DNA of 64,000 bases, taken from Acanthornis magna (lineage: Eukaryota; Chordata; Aves; Passeriformes; Acanthizidae). Location of the stretch: contig JAWUZG010000005.1 in the NCBI GenBank assembly GCA_036785705.1, positions 3,409,501-3,473,500 on the forward strand. The letters run 5' to 3'. Under the pieces are notes generated by a model, which saw nothing but the letters and a program-made list of their open reading frames with translations, ran no database searches and was not told the origin of the DNA. Each line of letters starts with the position of its first letter. The first letter of the stretch is position 1. Of the stretch, positions 13,781 to 26,490 are shown piece after piece. Both the position numbers and the translations under genes were made by a program.

Positions 13781-14413
13781 TGGAGCCAGAGCAGTGAGCG
13801 GAACGATCAGCCGGAGCCGTGATGGGAGCCATGGGCCGGAGCCCTGAGGGGAGCGATCGGCCCGAGCTGTGAGGGGAGCGATCGGCCCGAGCTGGGAGGG
13901 GAGCCATGGGCCGGAGCCTTGAGGGGAGCTATTAGCCGGAGCCTTGAGGGGAGCTATTAGCCGGAGCCATCGGCCCGAGCCGTGGGGGGAGCCATGGGCC
14001 GGAGCTGGGAGGGGAGCAATCGTCCCGAGCTGTGAGGGGAGCCATGGGCCGGAGCTGGGAGGGGAGCTATCAGCTGGAGCCATCAGCCGGAGCCGTGAGG
14101 GGAGCCATCGGCCCGAGCTGTGAGGGGAGCCATGGGCCGGGGCTGGGAGGGGAGCAAACGGCCCGAGCTGCGAGGGGAGCCATGGGCCGGAGCCTTGAGG
14201 GGAGCTATCAGCCGGAGCCGTGAGGGGTCGATCGGCCCGAGCAGTGAGGGGAGCCATGGGCCGGAGCTGGGAGGGGAGCAATTGGCCTGAGCCGTGAGGG
14301 GAGCCATGGGCCGGAGCTGGGAGGGGAGCAATTGGCCTGAGCCGTGAGGGGAGCCATGGGCCGGAGCTGTGAGGGGGTCGATCGGCCCGAGCCGTGAGGG
14401 GAGCTGTCGGCTT
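13781..14413. repeat. GC-rich minisatellite, 25-nt unit, about 25 copies
   Basis: A tandem array with a 25-nt period runs almost without interruption for about 630 bases. Each unit joins a variable head (GATCGGCCC, CATGGGCCGG, TATCAGCCGG, AATTGGCCTG) to a more constant tail of the GAGCTGTGAGGGGAGC kind. Head variants alternate irregularly. One two-unit (50-nt) block, the CATGGG-type unit followed by the AATTGG-type unit, is repeated identically around 14,259-14,358, which shows recent duplication by unit pairs. A few units carry small deletions, for example near 13,965 and 14,227. The array is CpG-containing and the plus strand has many G runs of three to six, so it could form G-quadruplexes. 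The 241-codon minus-strand frame at 13,778-14,503 is explained by the array and is not a supported gene. Confidence 0.95.
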
Positions 14414-17400
14414 AAGGCCCTTCACAGGCAGGAGCGGCTCTGTGCTGACAGCAGTGCTTCTGCCACAGCAATTCCCATTAGGAAGGCTTTGTTTGTGGCC
14501 CAAACAAACAGTTCAACGGCTGGAGCCTGCTCTCAGAGTGACACAGATGTCCCTGGGCTGTGCGGCATCTGCAGACGTGTGCCAGCTCCGAGCTCCGGGC
14601 TTTGGAGCACACACGCCTGAGGAGGTGAACCTATTCCGAGGTCGTGGGACTCCGCGGGATTCTGGACACAAAAACCAGCAAGGAAAGTAATAGTAAAACC
14701 AAACAGCTTAGGGAGGCAAAGCAAGGCACCTCTATATAATTCCTGGAAAGGATTTATAACCTATATAAACATGGATCATAAAGCCATTGGCAAACAGATA
14801 CAAGTTATTTGTAAAAGCTGCTTAGTTTAGATGTTAGAATTTAGAATTCTGAATGAACTGATCCCGCTCTTCAGGACACCTAATTCTGTGCCTTGGGAAT
14901 ATACTGGCTTTTCTTAGCAAAGACTTGATTTTTGATCCTTCCCAGTGCTTGGATTCCTGTCCAAGGACAGGCTCTCAAGTAATCTTATGAATGCACTTTG
15001 AGCTAAATGTCCAGATGAAAGATTTTCATGAAAAAGAAGCTTACAGCATCTGGCCACTCTGCTTCCCTTCAACACAGTGCTGAAGGGCTTAAATGGAGAT
15101 GTATACTGAGAGGTCAGCACCCAAAGTGTAATATGCATGGCAGGGAAGCTTTCCATCACTTGTCACATGGAGTCAAGTTGCTATAAATCTTGGGAACAAG
15201 ATGGCTTTTTCTTCCCTATGTTTTTATGAGAATCAGGTTGCTGATAATAACTGGTCTGACACTTCGACCTGCTTCCTAGTGAATTTTGCATTAGTATGTT
15301 ACTGTACATACTCTGTGGGGAGAAGCTTTTCCTCTCAAAACTGCAGCATGGATCTGAGGCTCACTAGGCTTTTCTGCTGAGATGCAGAGATCTCACACTG
15401 CTGTCAGCAGCACAGAGCCAGCCAGACCTGCCCACAGCACTGGGAGGGTTGGGATCCTGAATTGTCGACAATGTACTCAGCTTCTGGGCAGCTCCACTTT
15501 TGGCATTTCTTGTATATTTTTTCCTATTGAAGAAGCTCTTATAACACAAACCTGCACAATCCCAGATTTCTATGGTCCCTGAGAGGCCAACCAAACCAAT
15601 ACTGACATTTCACAGGTGGTCAGTTCCTAGGGTCAGTTTTCTCTGTTCCACAGAAAGGACTACCAGCTCTAAATCCAGCCAGCAGGAGAAGAACAGGAGT
15701 TCAGGAATATGCCTGCTTGTTAGGGTGTATCCCCGTTGTCCAGAGGCACAATTCCCATTCAATTGATCAATAGATAGCCCATGTGGGAAATAAGTAGATA
15801 AATGGACATAGTAATAGAGATTCATCCTGCAGGGCAAAGCAGTGCAAAGTTTTATGCAGGGAGAACATCTGTATTTTGCGTTTCTATAAGTTTGGGGAGT
15901 TCAAAACATCAACTACGGAGAAAAAGCAAATAACAAAAAACCACAAGTATGGTTGTTCTAATAAAATTTTGATAAATATTTCACCTATTTCAGAGTAGAA
16001 AATGCTGAGGGAAACCATGTCATCCCTATTGCTTCTGTTATTTAACCAACCTATTCTTTCTAATAAAGAAACCAGGAGAAATAAAAAACCATTGATCTTT
16101 ATTTATTGACTTCCTAGTGAGTATAGTTAAAGTTGACACAAATCAATCACAATAAAGTTAAAAGGATAATACAGCATAATATGCCCCAAGATTGTACTGC
16201 AAGTTTAATTACCGAAACTCAAAATTTTAGCATATATAGAGGAGAAATGTCCAGTTAACTATATTCACATGCACACTGTAAAATGAGAGGGAAATTCTTG
16301 GTGCTTATAACATTTTAAAATGTTTTCTTAGCCAAAGCAAGTAGAAAATACAGAAATGTGAGGGGAAATAGGTCTCTTTCTGAGGGAATAAGTGGCTCAT
16401 TGATTTCCTTTTCTCTTCACTTGTTGCCATTAATTTAAAACTTTCCAGGCATTCTGCAGGCAGTAAAATGGGCCAAAATATTCCTTGCTGTCAAAAGTAA
16501 GTCTGGTTTCAGTTTTGCTTTCAAAGATGGTTGGCAAATGGCAGATACACGTGCCAATAAAGAGCACTGCTGCCTTATGCTACTGAAACATGGAAAACAA
16601 GAAGACACAAGGAATCTTTAGAGGCAAGGGAAAGCCACATTAAAATCACAATTAAGAAGACAAATCCAGCGGATTTCCATGGGCTGTGGCCCTGGAAACA
16701 GGCTGTTTGCTGTGGGATGTGGTGGAGGTTTGTAAAACTACAAGTGGCATGGAGGCAGCACCAAAGCATGAAGGAAACTGCTACTTTCTTCCTTTTTAGA
16801 AGGATCCAGGAGACAGCAAATGAAATAGAAACATGTCATTCAGAACAAGGACATATTTGGGAAAGGTGGGGGGAAATGATGTGAAATTTCTTTAGAGCAT
16901 TGTCTCCCTGGCTGCCTGGTGGTGGTGACACCCTCCAGGGCACCCAATATCCACCCTCTCTGAAGGACTGAACTGACTCAAACACTTGGACAGAAATGAA
17001 AATGAACGCAACCTTGCCTAAACCTCAAAATGGAAAACATAAAATTATATTAATTGGTTAATGTCATCAAAAACTAATTATCATAGCTATAATTTTCCTA
17101 CCCAGCCCTTTTTTCTCCCTACTGATAAATAATAATTATCTATTGGCTACAATGATGTGATAGTCACAAAAGCACAATCTGTTGAGATTTAATTGTAATT
17201 CCTACAAGGAAAAGTTTCTCCTTTTAGAGGATCCAGTGGGATTTGCAGTGTTGGGACCAAGCTCTGCAAAGGCATCTTGGTGTGAGCATAGTACTGGTAG
17301 TTCTGATGTATTGCTAAGGACACAGGTGACACAAGGCATGTGGGCAGAGACTCCTCCATCAAGGAACGCTGGAAAAATGCACAGAGTAGGGTATTTAACT

Positions 17401-17709
17401 CTGATTCCCAGTGCCCTAGCTTGGGAAATACCACAGTGAGTGATGTGGGGTGTCTGTAGTTTTCCCAACTGCTCAAAACCCTCCATTGCCTAAGATAAAC
17501 AGAAACTTCAGTTTTTCACCACAATGCAAATGGACCTTTAAAATATAAACAGCACTTACAATGGGCTCAAACTTCAGCAGCCAGAGGGGACATTAAAGAA
17601 ATTCCTGGCAAGAGCAAGTGCTGAGTCATATAAAACTGACAAAATAATATGGGCAGTTATCACCCAAATGCATTATTTATCACTGAAACCCATTGACGCC
17701 TGTGCTTAC
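14414..17709. other. Non-coding DNA
   Basis: GC content falls back to background after a transition zone to about 14,660. Open frames are 60-98 codons, overlap on both strands and carry no recognisable motif. The stretch 15,840-16,450 is especially AT-rich and frame-poor. No transposon or RNA gene could be identified. Confidence 0.65.
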
Positions 17710-17874
17710 ACAGGAACCCTCCTGTGATATTGAAGGCCAAAGTGTCTTCTCTCCCTAACAACAGTGTTGTATCTTTGGCAACTCGAGCGGGGACTCGGAA
17801 AATCAATAGCACTTCATGAGCAAGGTCTCCGGCTTCTTCTTTTACGAGGATTCTGTCAATGCAAGTGGCCATTA
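17710..17874 (-). CDS. Candidate internal coding exon, family not recognised
   Basis: On the minus strand an acceptor-like AG (17,876-17,875), preceded by a pyrimidine-containing stretch (TGCCTTTAAAGTACAG), opens a 165-nt segment. It closes at a donor-like GTAAGC (17,709-17,704). The segment is open in one frame, starts after codon base 1 and ends with codon base 1 (phase 1-1), the symmetric class common in extracellular modules. The translation reads naturally: an N-terminal CIDRILVKEEAGDLAHEV, then an alternating hydrophobic and charged beta-strand-like part containing LLIFRVPARV and DTTLLLGREDTLAF, then a potential N-glycosylation site NIT. I do not recognise the protein family. The pyrimidine tract is only moderate, and no partner exons were found nearby. 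It could be a real exon of a long-intron gene on the minus strand, a relic exon, or chance. A second possible acceptor lies at 17,854-17,853. Confidence 0.33.
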
Positions 17875-18192
17875 CTGTACTTTAAAGGCACGATATAAAA
17901 TTGCCTCAACAAGATATAAGACACACGGTTGGAAAGAACCTGGGGAGAGTATTTTAGTCAAAGTTAAATAGTTTCATCACGTAATTACTTCTATTGGCAC
18001 ATCTCCAGCTGGAGACACTCATGCAGGGTAGGGGCTTTCTGGGATGGGGTGGGGAAATTGGAAGGGAGGGCTTTCGATTGGACTCGGGCTGAGCTAAACA
18101 AGGTCAAACTGCTAAAACAGAGCCACAGCCAAGCACCAAGACTATTGACAGCAACACAGCAACAACAAAGTTGCTGTCTTTTTGTTTTTATC

Positions 18193-18210
18193 TTTTTTTT
18201 TTTTTTTTTT
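18193..18210. repeat. Poly-T run, 18 nt
   Basis: A run of eighteen T, preceded by a T-rich stretch beginning near 18,179. On the minus strand this would be a poly-A run and could mark the tail of an old retroposon, but no matching body or target-site duplication was found. Confidence 0.9.
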
Positions 18211-19578
18211 AAGCTAAGTGGTCTGAAAGTAGTTTTAGTTTTATAGCTGAAAAATATGTCATCCTGATTTGCAGACTGGTGTTCATTTTCTAAGGACTGT
18301 TTAGAATTTATTCAGGGGGAAAAAGGAAGCTGTGCTGGTTCCTATAACTGATTCACATTATATGACAAAATTTAACTTTTGTGTTTTATGGGATTTTATG
18401 AATTCCACTAAAACCATTAGCTGGTTGTCTCTTTGTGATTAAATTTAACCACTTATGCAATACTTTAAACTGATGACAGTCTTGCCTGTATTTATGTTTT
18501 CTTTTGTTTAAAATGCACGTCATTGCAGAGAAAAGAAAAAGACACTTCCACTGAATCTCTGGGAATGAGAGAAAGCCTGTATGAGCACCAAAAAACTAAA
18601 ATCACAAAAGCTAGAAGGGTTAAAACATTTTCTGCATGGAAAGGGCCACCCACAGCAGAGGTATTTTCCTGAAGACTTTTCGAGTGCTAAATACATTAAT
18701 TCCATGACTCAGTGTCACTCCCAGGGTTGTCTACCTGGGTTCTTTTTTATGAGTGCTCCCTTCAGTCAAAACCTGCCAGGTTTGGGTTAGAGTTCAGAGC
18801 ACAACACTGCCATCCCACAGGGCAGGGGATCCAAGACTTGCTTGGCCTTTTGAAGCCATCTCAGGTGGCTTCTCAGCATCCACCCACACGGCCTTATTTT
18901 ATTCCCCCAAACATACCAGAGCTGTCCTCGGGGTCAGGCTATAAAAATGCTGCTTTAGTGCCTTGGAGCACATAATTCTATGGTGTTTTACCCAGAACAT
19001 TGGCTCAGCCACCCCGGGAACCACACGAGGTCAGGTGTTAGGTGACGTGGCCATGAACGCTCGGCAGCACAAACCCCTCGATCGGGGGGGACATCAGTCA
19101 CTCTGCACCACTTGGCCTGGGAAGTGGAGAGCAGTCCTTGATCCGGGCTGAACGGAGAGGATTGATGTGCTGCACCTCCAGGACAAACCCTCTGCTTGTG
19201 TACACACGGATACGTAGGCATGAGTTTCCCATATTAAATTGCATTTATGAAGCTACTTTGATGCCTGCACTTGTCCTCTAATCTGGTTCACTTGAGGTTT
19301 TTTCCAGCTTCACACAAATGAACTGCTTCAAACAGTTCCTTGCTTTTTTTGTTTCATAATTAGCCAGTGTGAGGTTTAAGACAAGAAATACTTAGTCCTG
19401 GACCAATGACAGAAGTAAAAATGAATACTGTATCACCCAGCAAAGCCAGACATAGGGTTTCTGACCTCCATAAAAACCCTTTCCCTCTATTTCCAGGGAG
19501 ACACTCTCATATATATCTCTGTAAGCTATGTCAAGGCCTCCTAGAAATTTTTCTAATACATTCATTGTAAGTTCTACA

Positions 19579-19597
19579 TCTCTCTCTCTCTCTCTCC
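19579..19597. repeat. TC/GA microsatellite
   Basis: About nine and a half TC dinucleotides in an uninterrupted run. It falls inside a minus-strand open frame where it encodes alternating arginine and glutamate residues. That makes the frame look charged and protein-like without implying a gene. Confidence 0.93.
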
Positions 19598-22500
19598 GAG
19601 GTGAGCCAGTGCCTTTGGACTGAGGAGTTAAAGAGTCAGGAATATGATAAACAGTATTGATAACACCCCTAAAACAGTAACCGCTTAAGTGGGATATATT
19701 TAACAAATCATTGCATTTCTTCTGGACGCTGTGATTTTCCCAACTTCACACTCACAAGCCTCTCAGAGCAACCACAGAGCCCTGCACCTGAGGGACAGCT
19801 ATAGCCACAATTACAGGGAGCTGAGGCTTTCCTAACCAGAATCCATGCTAAATATCACAAATTGTACGAGATGATGATGTGTTCCGGGAGCTACCGATTT
19901 ATAAAATAGTAAATTCTATTTATTTGATTTTCACCTTTTTTTAGAGGCTTCCAAATTACTTTTTCTTAAAATGCATCTATTGAAACATTTTTGGTTTTAC
20001 ATCCCTGTTTATTTATGTCTGTAAGAACTCTGGATTTCTACTCCTTGATTTCTGTCAGACTATCCCCTCCATCTAAAGGCATTTTGCTTGCTAGTATGGA
20101 TCAAGATTATCAGCATGTGAGGGTCTGTGGTGTTGCACAGCCACAGGGAGGGAGGAAAATGCAAAGAAAATGCTCATTAACATAACAAAAAGCAACATAT
20201 CCCAGTTATGCACAAGGATCACCTAACAATACACTATAGAGTGGATTTGGCTCATTAAAAAAGAATCAAAAATTTAAAGTCTGAGTATTTATTCCACTAC
20301 TCATTCACTTCAGGTGTTATTTAACTGTGTCCTTTGTACCCTTACTCTTCACTTAACAACCTCTTAGACTTTTGAATCCTTGGGTGGGAACTTGACATCA
20401 CACCTGAACATCTAAGTGCCGTTTTCCAGGCTCTACAAGAGCACAACATGTTAAATAACCAGCCATTAATGTAAAAAAATCAAGCTTTACCATACATTTT
20501 TGGCATTAATTTTATAAGTACCATAAAACAAGCTTTTTACTGGGTAGTTTTGGTATATAATTTCTTCCACAAGAAGAACAGTTTCTGTATAGTTAACACA
20601 TGTGGCAGGGTAAGGAAGCATAAAAACAACATCACTGTAAAATTCATACTAAATGATGGAAATAATAACTGGAATAAGTGTAATTTGAGTAGCAGCCTGA
20701 AACAACAGGCAGAGAGTTGAGCAGTGCTAAAGCAGACAAACTGCAGACAGAGGCAAGTGGTCACACCTGAGACCTGAGCAGGAAAAGGGCAGCACTTTAT
20801 AGTCAAAAATACACTTGCCATGAAGAAGGGGAGTATTTGAAGGAGCTGGTGTGACACCAGTCAAGGAATTCCGTGGATGTGGAGCTGTGGGGGCTGCAGC
20901 ATCTCTGAGGAAGGGGGAGAAGCTGGGAGGGAGCTCAGGTATGGACACCTGGCCATCTTAGAGTGAGCCCAGGCCTGTAATTTTCCAAGTAGAGCAGCAG
21001 GATGTTATTTAGCACAGGTGTCTCTGTAATTGTGGGACCGAGAGAAATCAGTGCTCAATGGCCCACGGCTTTCCCCTTCCACCCGTGTAATGCGGCGAAG
21101 AGTCTGCACGCAGGGAGAGGAAAAGTGGGGATCTGTGTGATCCACGGCACAAAAAGCATTGTTAGCCACTCTCTGACTCTCCTGGGTGACAAATATTTAT
21201 CCAAGTGGTGCAGTTTCTGTTCAAAACCAACTTTCCTCAATCGGGAAAACATAATAAATTTAACACCTCTGTATTTTTGGACTGGCGTAGCAGGAGCCAT
21301 CATGAAACATTTCTGTTTCTTCCAGAGATAATTATGTCCCCCACATATAAAGGTAGATGTCAGACCCATATCATCTTTCAGGCTTTTTCATTCCAACTAC
21401 TGCAGTTTTAGAAACAATGAAACTCCTTTCTGAGGACAAATGGCATGAATAAGTCAAAGAGCAATTTGAAGGAGCAGTGTGAAAATCAGTATGTGGCAAG
21501 CCCACTGTATCGAAGTTCTATCCTCCCACAAAAATATGTGAACCCACAAAACTCCAGACTGAGAGTAAAAAACTTTATGTTCAAGGGAAGCAATACTTCT
21601 GCCATAAATCTACAGGTAGGTATCTCACAAAAAGAGGAAAATCTTCCAGTGGAGGATTTTCTTTTCCCTTCCCACCACTTAAATAGCTACTTGGGAAAGT
21701 CAAAATAAAATATTTAAAGGATTAAGAAGAGGCAAATGCGCTCTCTAGGACATCAGCTTACTCACAGGCACGCTAATAACTTGGGATTGATTGAGTGATG
21801 CTACAGTAAACCAAATTTGAAATAAGAAGCAACCAGTTCCAATATCCACCTGGATTCATTCCTGTCCATCATCTGGCATGTCAGGATTCACACACAGCTA
21901 GTAAAAAAAAAGCCCTTTCTTGAAAATTTAATTAAAAATTCAAAACCTGATGATGGTTTTGCTTTCTTATTAGTCCTGGTTCTAAACTGTGCTTGTTAAA
22001 GCTACATGCAAATATTCCTGCCCTTAAAGCCATGTCAAATATGCGGTTGGAAATCCAACCAAACTGCCGTCTGCATAAACTGCACCTTCAGCTGGGAAGG
22101 ACTCAAACAAGAGAGAAATACCAGCAGGGAGCATCCTCTGGTTTCAAGGCAAGAGGACACACTCACCTGCAAACACCTTTAACGGCAAACACACTCAAAG
22201 AAATGCTCAAAAACCTCAGGAGCTTCTAAACTTACAGAAAATAAGGGGGGGAAACTCCCAGTAAATCCATTTATCTGAAAACATGCAGCATTTCACGATG
22301 TAGGCCAACACAGTTTATTGTGCATCCCTTTTGAAAGGGATTTTTTTATTATTTTTTTTCTAAAAATGGAAGGTAACAAATTTGCTCTGTATGTTCTCAT
22401 CCTCTCAGATTTCGGAATAATTCTCCTCTAACAGCAATTCAACCCTGCTATGCAGATCAATTAAAAAACAACACTGTCATTATAAAACCCCACACAGCAG

Positions 22501-24579
22501 AGCAACGTGGGGTTTTGCAGTACATAATTGTGCCAGCCTCAAACATGCATAAAAGGCCGCCATAGGGAAGCTGACCATGCATTTCTTGTTAAAGACAACA
22601 AAATTATCCCAAATTCTCTTAAGAACTAAACATTCCATTTAAAATATCAAACGTGTTAATAAGATACTTTTTCAAAATCGATAATTCAGATTTTTTCAAT
22701 AAGTTTTCTACTAGCGTTTCCCCCATCCCCCTAAATACCATTATTTTTTCCCCAGCTGTATAAATAGTCTTATAGAATGTGGCCTGAATGAATGCACCGT
22801 TCAGAAAACAACATAATTACAGCCATTTCCAGCAAACTGGGTGCCAAGAAAGTTACAAATTAATTGAAGGTTAGCACTGAAAATTAAATCCTAGTCAGCT
22901 AGAAGTCATTTTTTAGGCTAGTTTATATAAAATTAAATAGGAAGTTCAGTCTTCCAGTGTTCCATCAGCTTAGTGGAGAGATTTTTAAGGTTCAGCTGAA
23001 CAAGTGGTTTGTGCTGTTCTGTCATGTGAAAAACCCTACATTTCTCCCTGTGGGCATTTCTTCTCAGCCTGCTTCCCAGGTTCTCCAAATGGAGACACCA
23101 AAACTCCTGGGTTCGTTCCCAGTCCTGCTGGTTACAGACTCACTCCAGAGGAGAGAAGAACCTGTCCAGGTCGAGTGACTCCAGTCATTATGAAGTCAGT
23201 TTTCACTTTCTAATTCACAAGCACGCACTGCTCTTTCTGACTCTTTTTGTTGTGTACCTCCAAAATGTAGTGGCTAAAAAGTTTTATTTCTAGTGTAAAA
23301 AAAGCAAGAAGGCAGAAAGCATTACTTTAGAATCCACAGTTTCGGGTGTTTCGGGTCTTCCCATGGAGTCCAAACATAAAAAAACCAAGAAGGAAAGATT
23401 CGACATGCCAGCATCAAGAACCTCAATTACATTCCCACAGTTCAGTCAGAGAACCCAGTAAGAACCACAACAATATTCAGAAAACGCCTCCCATCCATCC
23501 AGCGTGGAAGCAGTTATGGAGCTGTTAGCCTCCTTGTTTCTTTGATCATCCCTTTGTGGAAGCACAGCAGCTGGGGATGAGAATCAGGTGGATTTTCATG
23601 CCCTAGGAATGCATCAGAGATGGGCTGGCACTTAACATCTTAAATCAATTCCCAGAGTTATCTGGAAACTTTACAAGAAATCCCAAAAGCTGTTTTTCTC
23701 TTTGCTGGAAAGCTCTGCCCACACTCTCTATCCATGTTGGGCAAAACACTCAACCTCAGCCATTAAACCTGTGTTTTGCCTGCAAGGGATACAAACATGC
23801 CCATGGTGAAGAGGTAAAATCCAGGAGGCTTTCCAGCATTGGGAAATGAAGCTTTTGGTCCAAGGAGGATCCCTTGTTTAGTTCCCTTCCCCTCTCTCAA
23901 ATCAAAGCACCTCCCTAAGGAGACATCCTGTGCTAGTTAGATTTCCCGCTCCCTTTGGGAACCTGCTAAGCCCTCCTCATCCTAAATGAATTTAATCTTT
24001 CATCTCCCAGCTCCCAGGGAACTGCTGGAACCATCAAGCTGAGAAGGGACAACCCCTGTCTTTCCTTCTATTTGGCAAGTGGGTGACAGCAAAGCAACGA
24101 AGTGCCCTGGAAAAAAAGTTACCAGAGGAGACCAAGGAGGCAGGAGACCTCTGAGGAGGTAAGGCATTGCTGGGAAAAGGGAGAAGCCAGGGGCTGGATG
24201 TCTGCTCTGTGGGCTTTTTATTCTTGTCTATCAACAGTCTGACATTAAAGGCGTGAGGCAGAGAACAAAGAATTCCTCTCCCTCCCTGCTCCTACCTCAG
24301 TGCCCAAAATGACTTCAACACTCACCTGCCGAAGCTCCCAACACAACACCTCAGCCAGGAGAATATCTCAGTCAAAACTGCTAAGGCAAAGCCCAGAAAT
24401 TTCAGATTTGTTTCTCCGCTGAGTTATTCCAATATTCAGTTGAAATATTCTTGTTGACCCTTAATAGCTTTTAGGGATTTAAAAACATAATTGGGAAAGC
24501 TTTAGGTGAAAAGGCTGTTACACAGGAGGCCTGAATTTTGAAAACATTCCTGGCCAATATTTTCTGACTTATTCTCAGC

Positions 24580-24800
24580 CTCTTCATTCTGTTTTTGCTG
24601 CTCTTTTTCTATACACGAAGGGTATATAAAGGGCATCTAAAACTTTAGTCAATAGATCCATTATTATGATTGGCTGAAAACCATAAAATGCATCCATCAA
24701 GCCATTGTGTTGCATCTTGTGTTAAATTATGGTGATAAATAGTCCTTTTTTCATGACGTCACCTACTCAGCTATGCAGAAATCCATTCCCTGCTGCCATT
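24580..24800. promoter_or_regulatory. Candidate regulatory element with a perfect CRE
   Basis: This stretch holds a full palindromic cAMP response element, TGACGTCA, at 24,754-24,761, and an inverted CCAAT box (ATTGGCT) at 24,669-24,675, about 80 bases apart. CRE sites bind CREB/ATF bZIP factors and CCAAT boxes bind NF-Y; the pair is common in promoters and enhancers. No TATA-positioned start site or CpG island accompanies them, so a distal element is more likely than a promoter. A perfect CRE is less frequent than base composition predicts in CpG-depleted vertebrate DNA, but a single site can arise by chance. Confidence 0.25.
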
Positions 24801-26490
24801 ATGCATCACTCAGGCTCGTGCCAGCCTGCTGAAAAATCCTCCCCACGCCACGGCCCTGCAAGGCTGCGCTGCTCTGCCGAGACAAATATTTCCTGTTGCT
24901 TTTATGTCCTATTGTGAAACAATTGTTTTGCTGGTTCCCAGCGTTACCCCAAGCGTGCAGTAATGTCCTCAGCTATCAGCTCTGGGCATTGTAGCTCATG
25001 TACTTTTAATTGTTTACAACTTGCATCAGAACTGGATTGAGTCCGCTTGTACTCATATTGTTTTATCACTACGAGATGATACATTTTGCCACCTTCTTCT
25101 AGGTCAAAATTGAATCCTATGGAGAGCCTTTGAACGGAGAACTAATATTCACAGGAGCTGAGCTGGGGATGTATAGCAATTTTATTATTATGTTTGGGAT
25201 TTTGCTTTGAATTTAGACAAATCTTTCTTGTATAATTAGATTTCATAACACTTGAATTACAGCTTACAAAAACAACAATGAACAAGAATAAAAATATTTG
25301 GCTAAAATTACTTTAAATCAAATGATTGCCTATGAAAACAAAGAACACTACCAGCTTTAGGGGCTTTTTCATGTTTCCTTATTATTATACATCCATCTTA
25401 TCTTTTGTTTAAATAAATTGTCTTTTTCTTCCCTCATTTAGTAAAGAACAGAAGAGACAGGATAAGTCAGGGACAGCTTTTATAAGATACTGCTCTTACA
25501 TTTTGGCAGTAACTGAGGAAAATGAGCTGTGTATTCTAAGGACTGCAGAAATACCTTGCATTTACAATTCTCATTTAAAATTAAAAAACAAACCCCAAAT
25601 TGGGTGCATTTCCTACTTCTAATGGGAGAAGTATGATGTGAAGGAGCAACGTCAAAAGCAAAAACCAATAGCAAAAACATCCTATCATTTTCAGGCTCAC
25701 ATCATCTTCTTTTCTTGTTATTATCAGCAGTACAACATAAAACCAAAACTAGAGAAAGCAGGTAGCGCCTCTTCTTACACAGAAGGATCTGCATCACTTC
25801 AGGCACAAAAAGCAGCTACGATTTTCCCCCGTCTCTCTTCCTCTTTGGTGTTTCCAACACTACTAAATGTTGAATTAAGCCTGGGGCAAGTTGGCTTCGG
25901 CTCAAGATAGGAAAAAAAACCTAAAGGATGTAGTAATGATTCTTCTCATCCCCTCTGAAGGAGGAATGGACACAAAACCAGGCTGGAAAGAGCTGGACTT
26001 TTGTCACAGCTGTATCTGAGCACAAACCCTTCCATGATGATGCTGGAAGAGCCTTCCATGTGCTGCTAAACACAGAGCCACCTTCTCCTTATCCTACAGG
26101 CTGTGGATCTTCCACATTTCAGCACTCTGAAAGGAGAGGAGGAAGGGAAGGGAAAGCATACTCTGTGCTCAGCCGGAGCCCAGGAGCCCAAATGTCACCT
26201 GCCAGAGCTGTAATCACCACCTGCACTACATCGGTGACAGCCCGAGGGGTGGCACTGTCCCACCTGCAGCTCAGCGCTTCCCACTCCTGCTCCAGGATGA
26301 AACACATCTCCATGTAATTAGCTGGGAAAAGTAAAGTTCTTTCACCTGCACGGCTGAAACAGAGGAATCCAATGAGCTGTCCCCAGGGGAACACCAACCA
26401 ACCTTTCCAGACACCACTGAAAATGCAGGAGTAGCTGAGGTCCTGTCTTCGGGCACAGCCTTTCTTTGCTCTTGCGGTACTGGGTCCAAA
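24801..26490. other. Non-coding DNA
   Basis: AT-rich to about 25,900, then GC-richer up to the minisatellite. A plus-strand segment after a good acceptor-like site at 25,101-25,102 stays open for 35 codons to a TGA at 25,208-25,210. That is expected often by chance and has no recognised family. A minus-strand segment around 26,230-26,330 also has acceptor- and donor-like edges (CAG, then CAG|GTGGGA) but no recognisable protein. No transposon or RNA gene identified. Confidence 0.55.

Larger units (their letters stand above)
17875..24579. other. Non-coding DNA
   Basis: No supported gene. Frames are at most 109 codons and lie on both strands. A minus-strand frame at 19,392-19,706 reads somewhat protein-like but includes arginine and glutamate repeats that come from the TC microsatellite inside it. 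The part 18,700-19,200 is a little GC-richer than its surroundings. The part 22,240-22,960 is strongly AT-rich with few frames. I could not identify any transposon or RNA gene. Confidence 0.6.

Noticed and set aside
19392..19706. Minus-strand 104-codon frame with a protein-like middle
   Set aside because: The charged part comes from the TC microsatellite, no domain or splice boundaries fit, and the length is within chance.
25103..25210. Acceptor-like site followed by 35 open codons and a stop on the plus strand
   Set aside because: An open run of this length is common by chance and no family is recognised.
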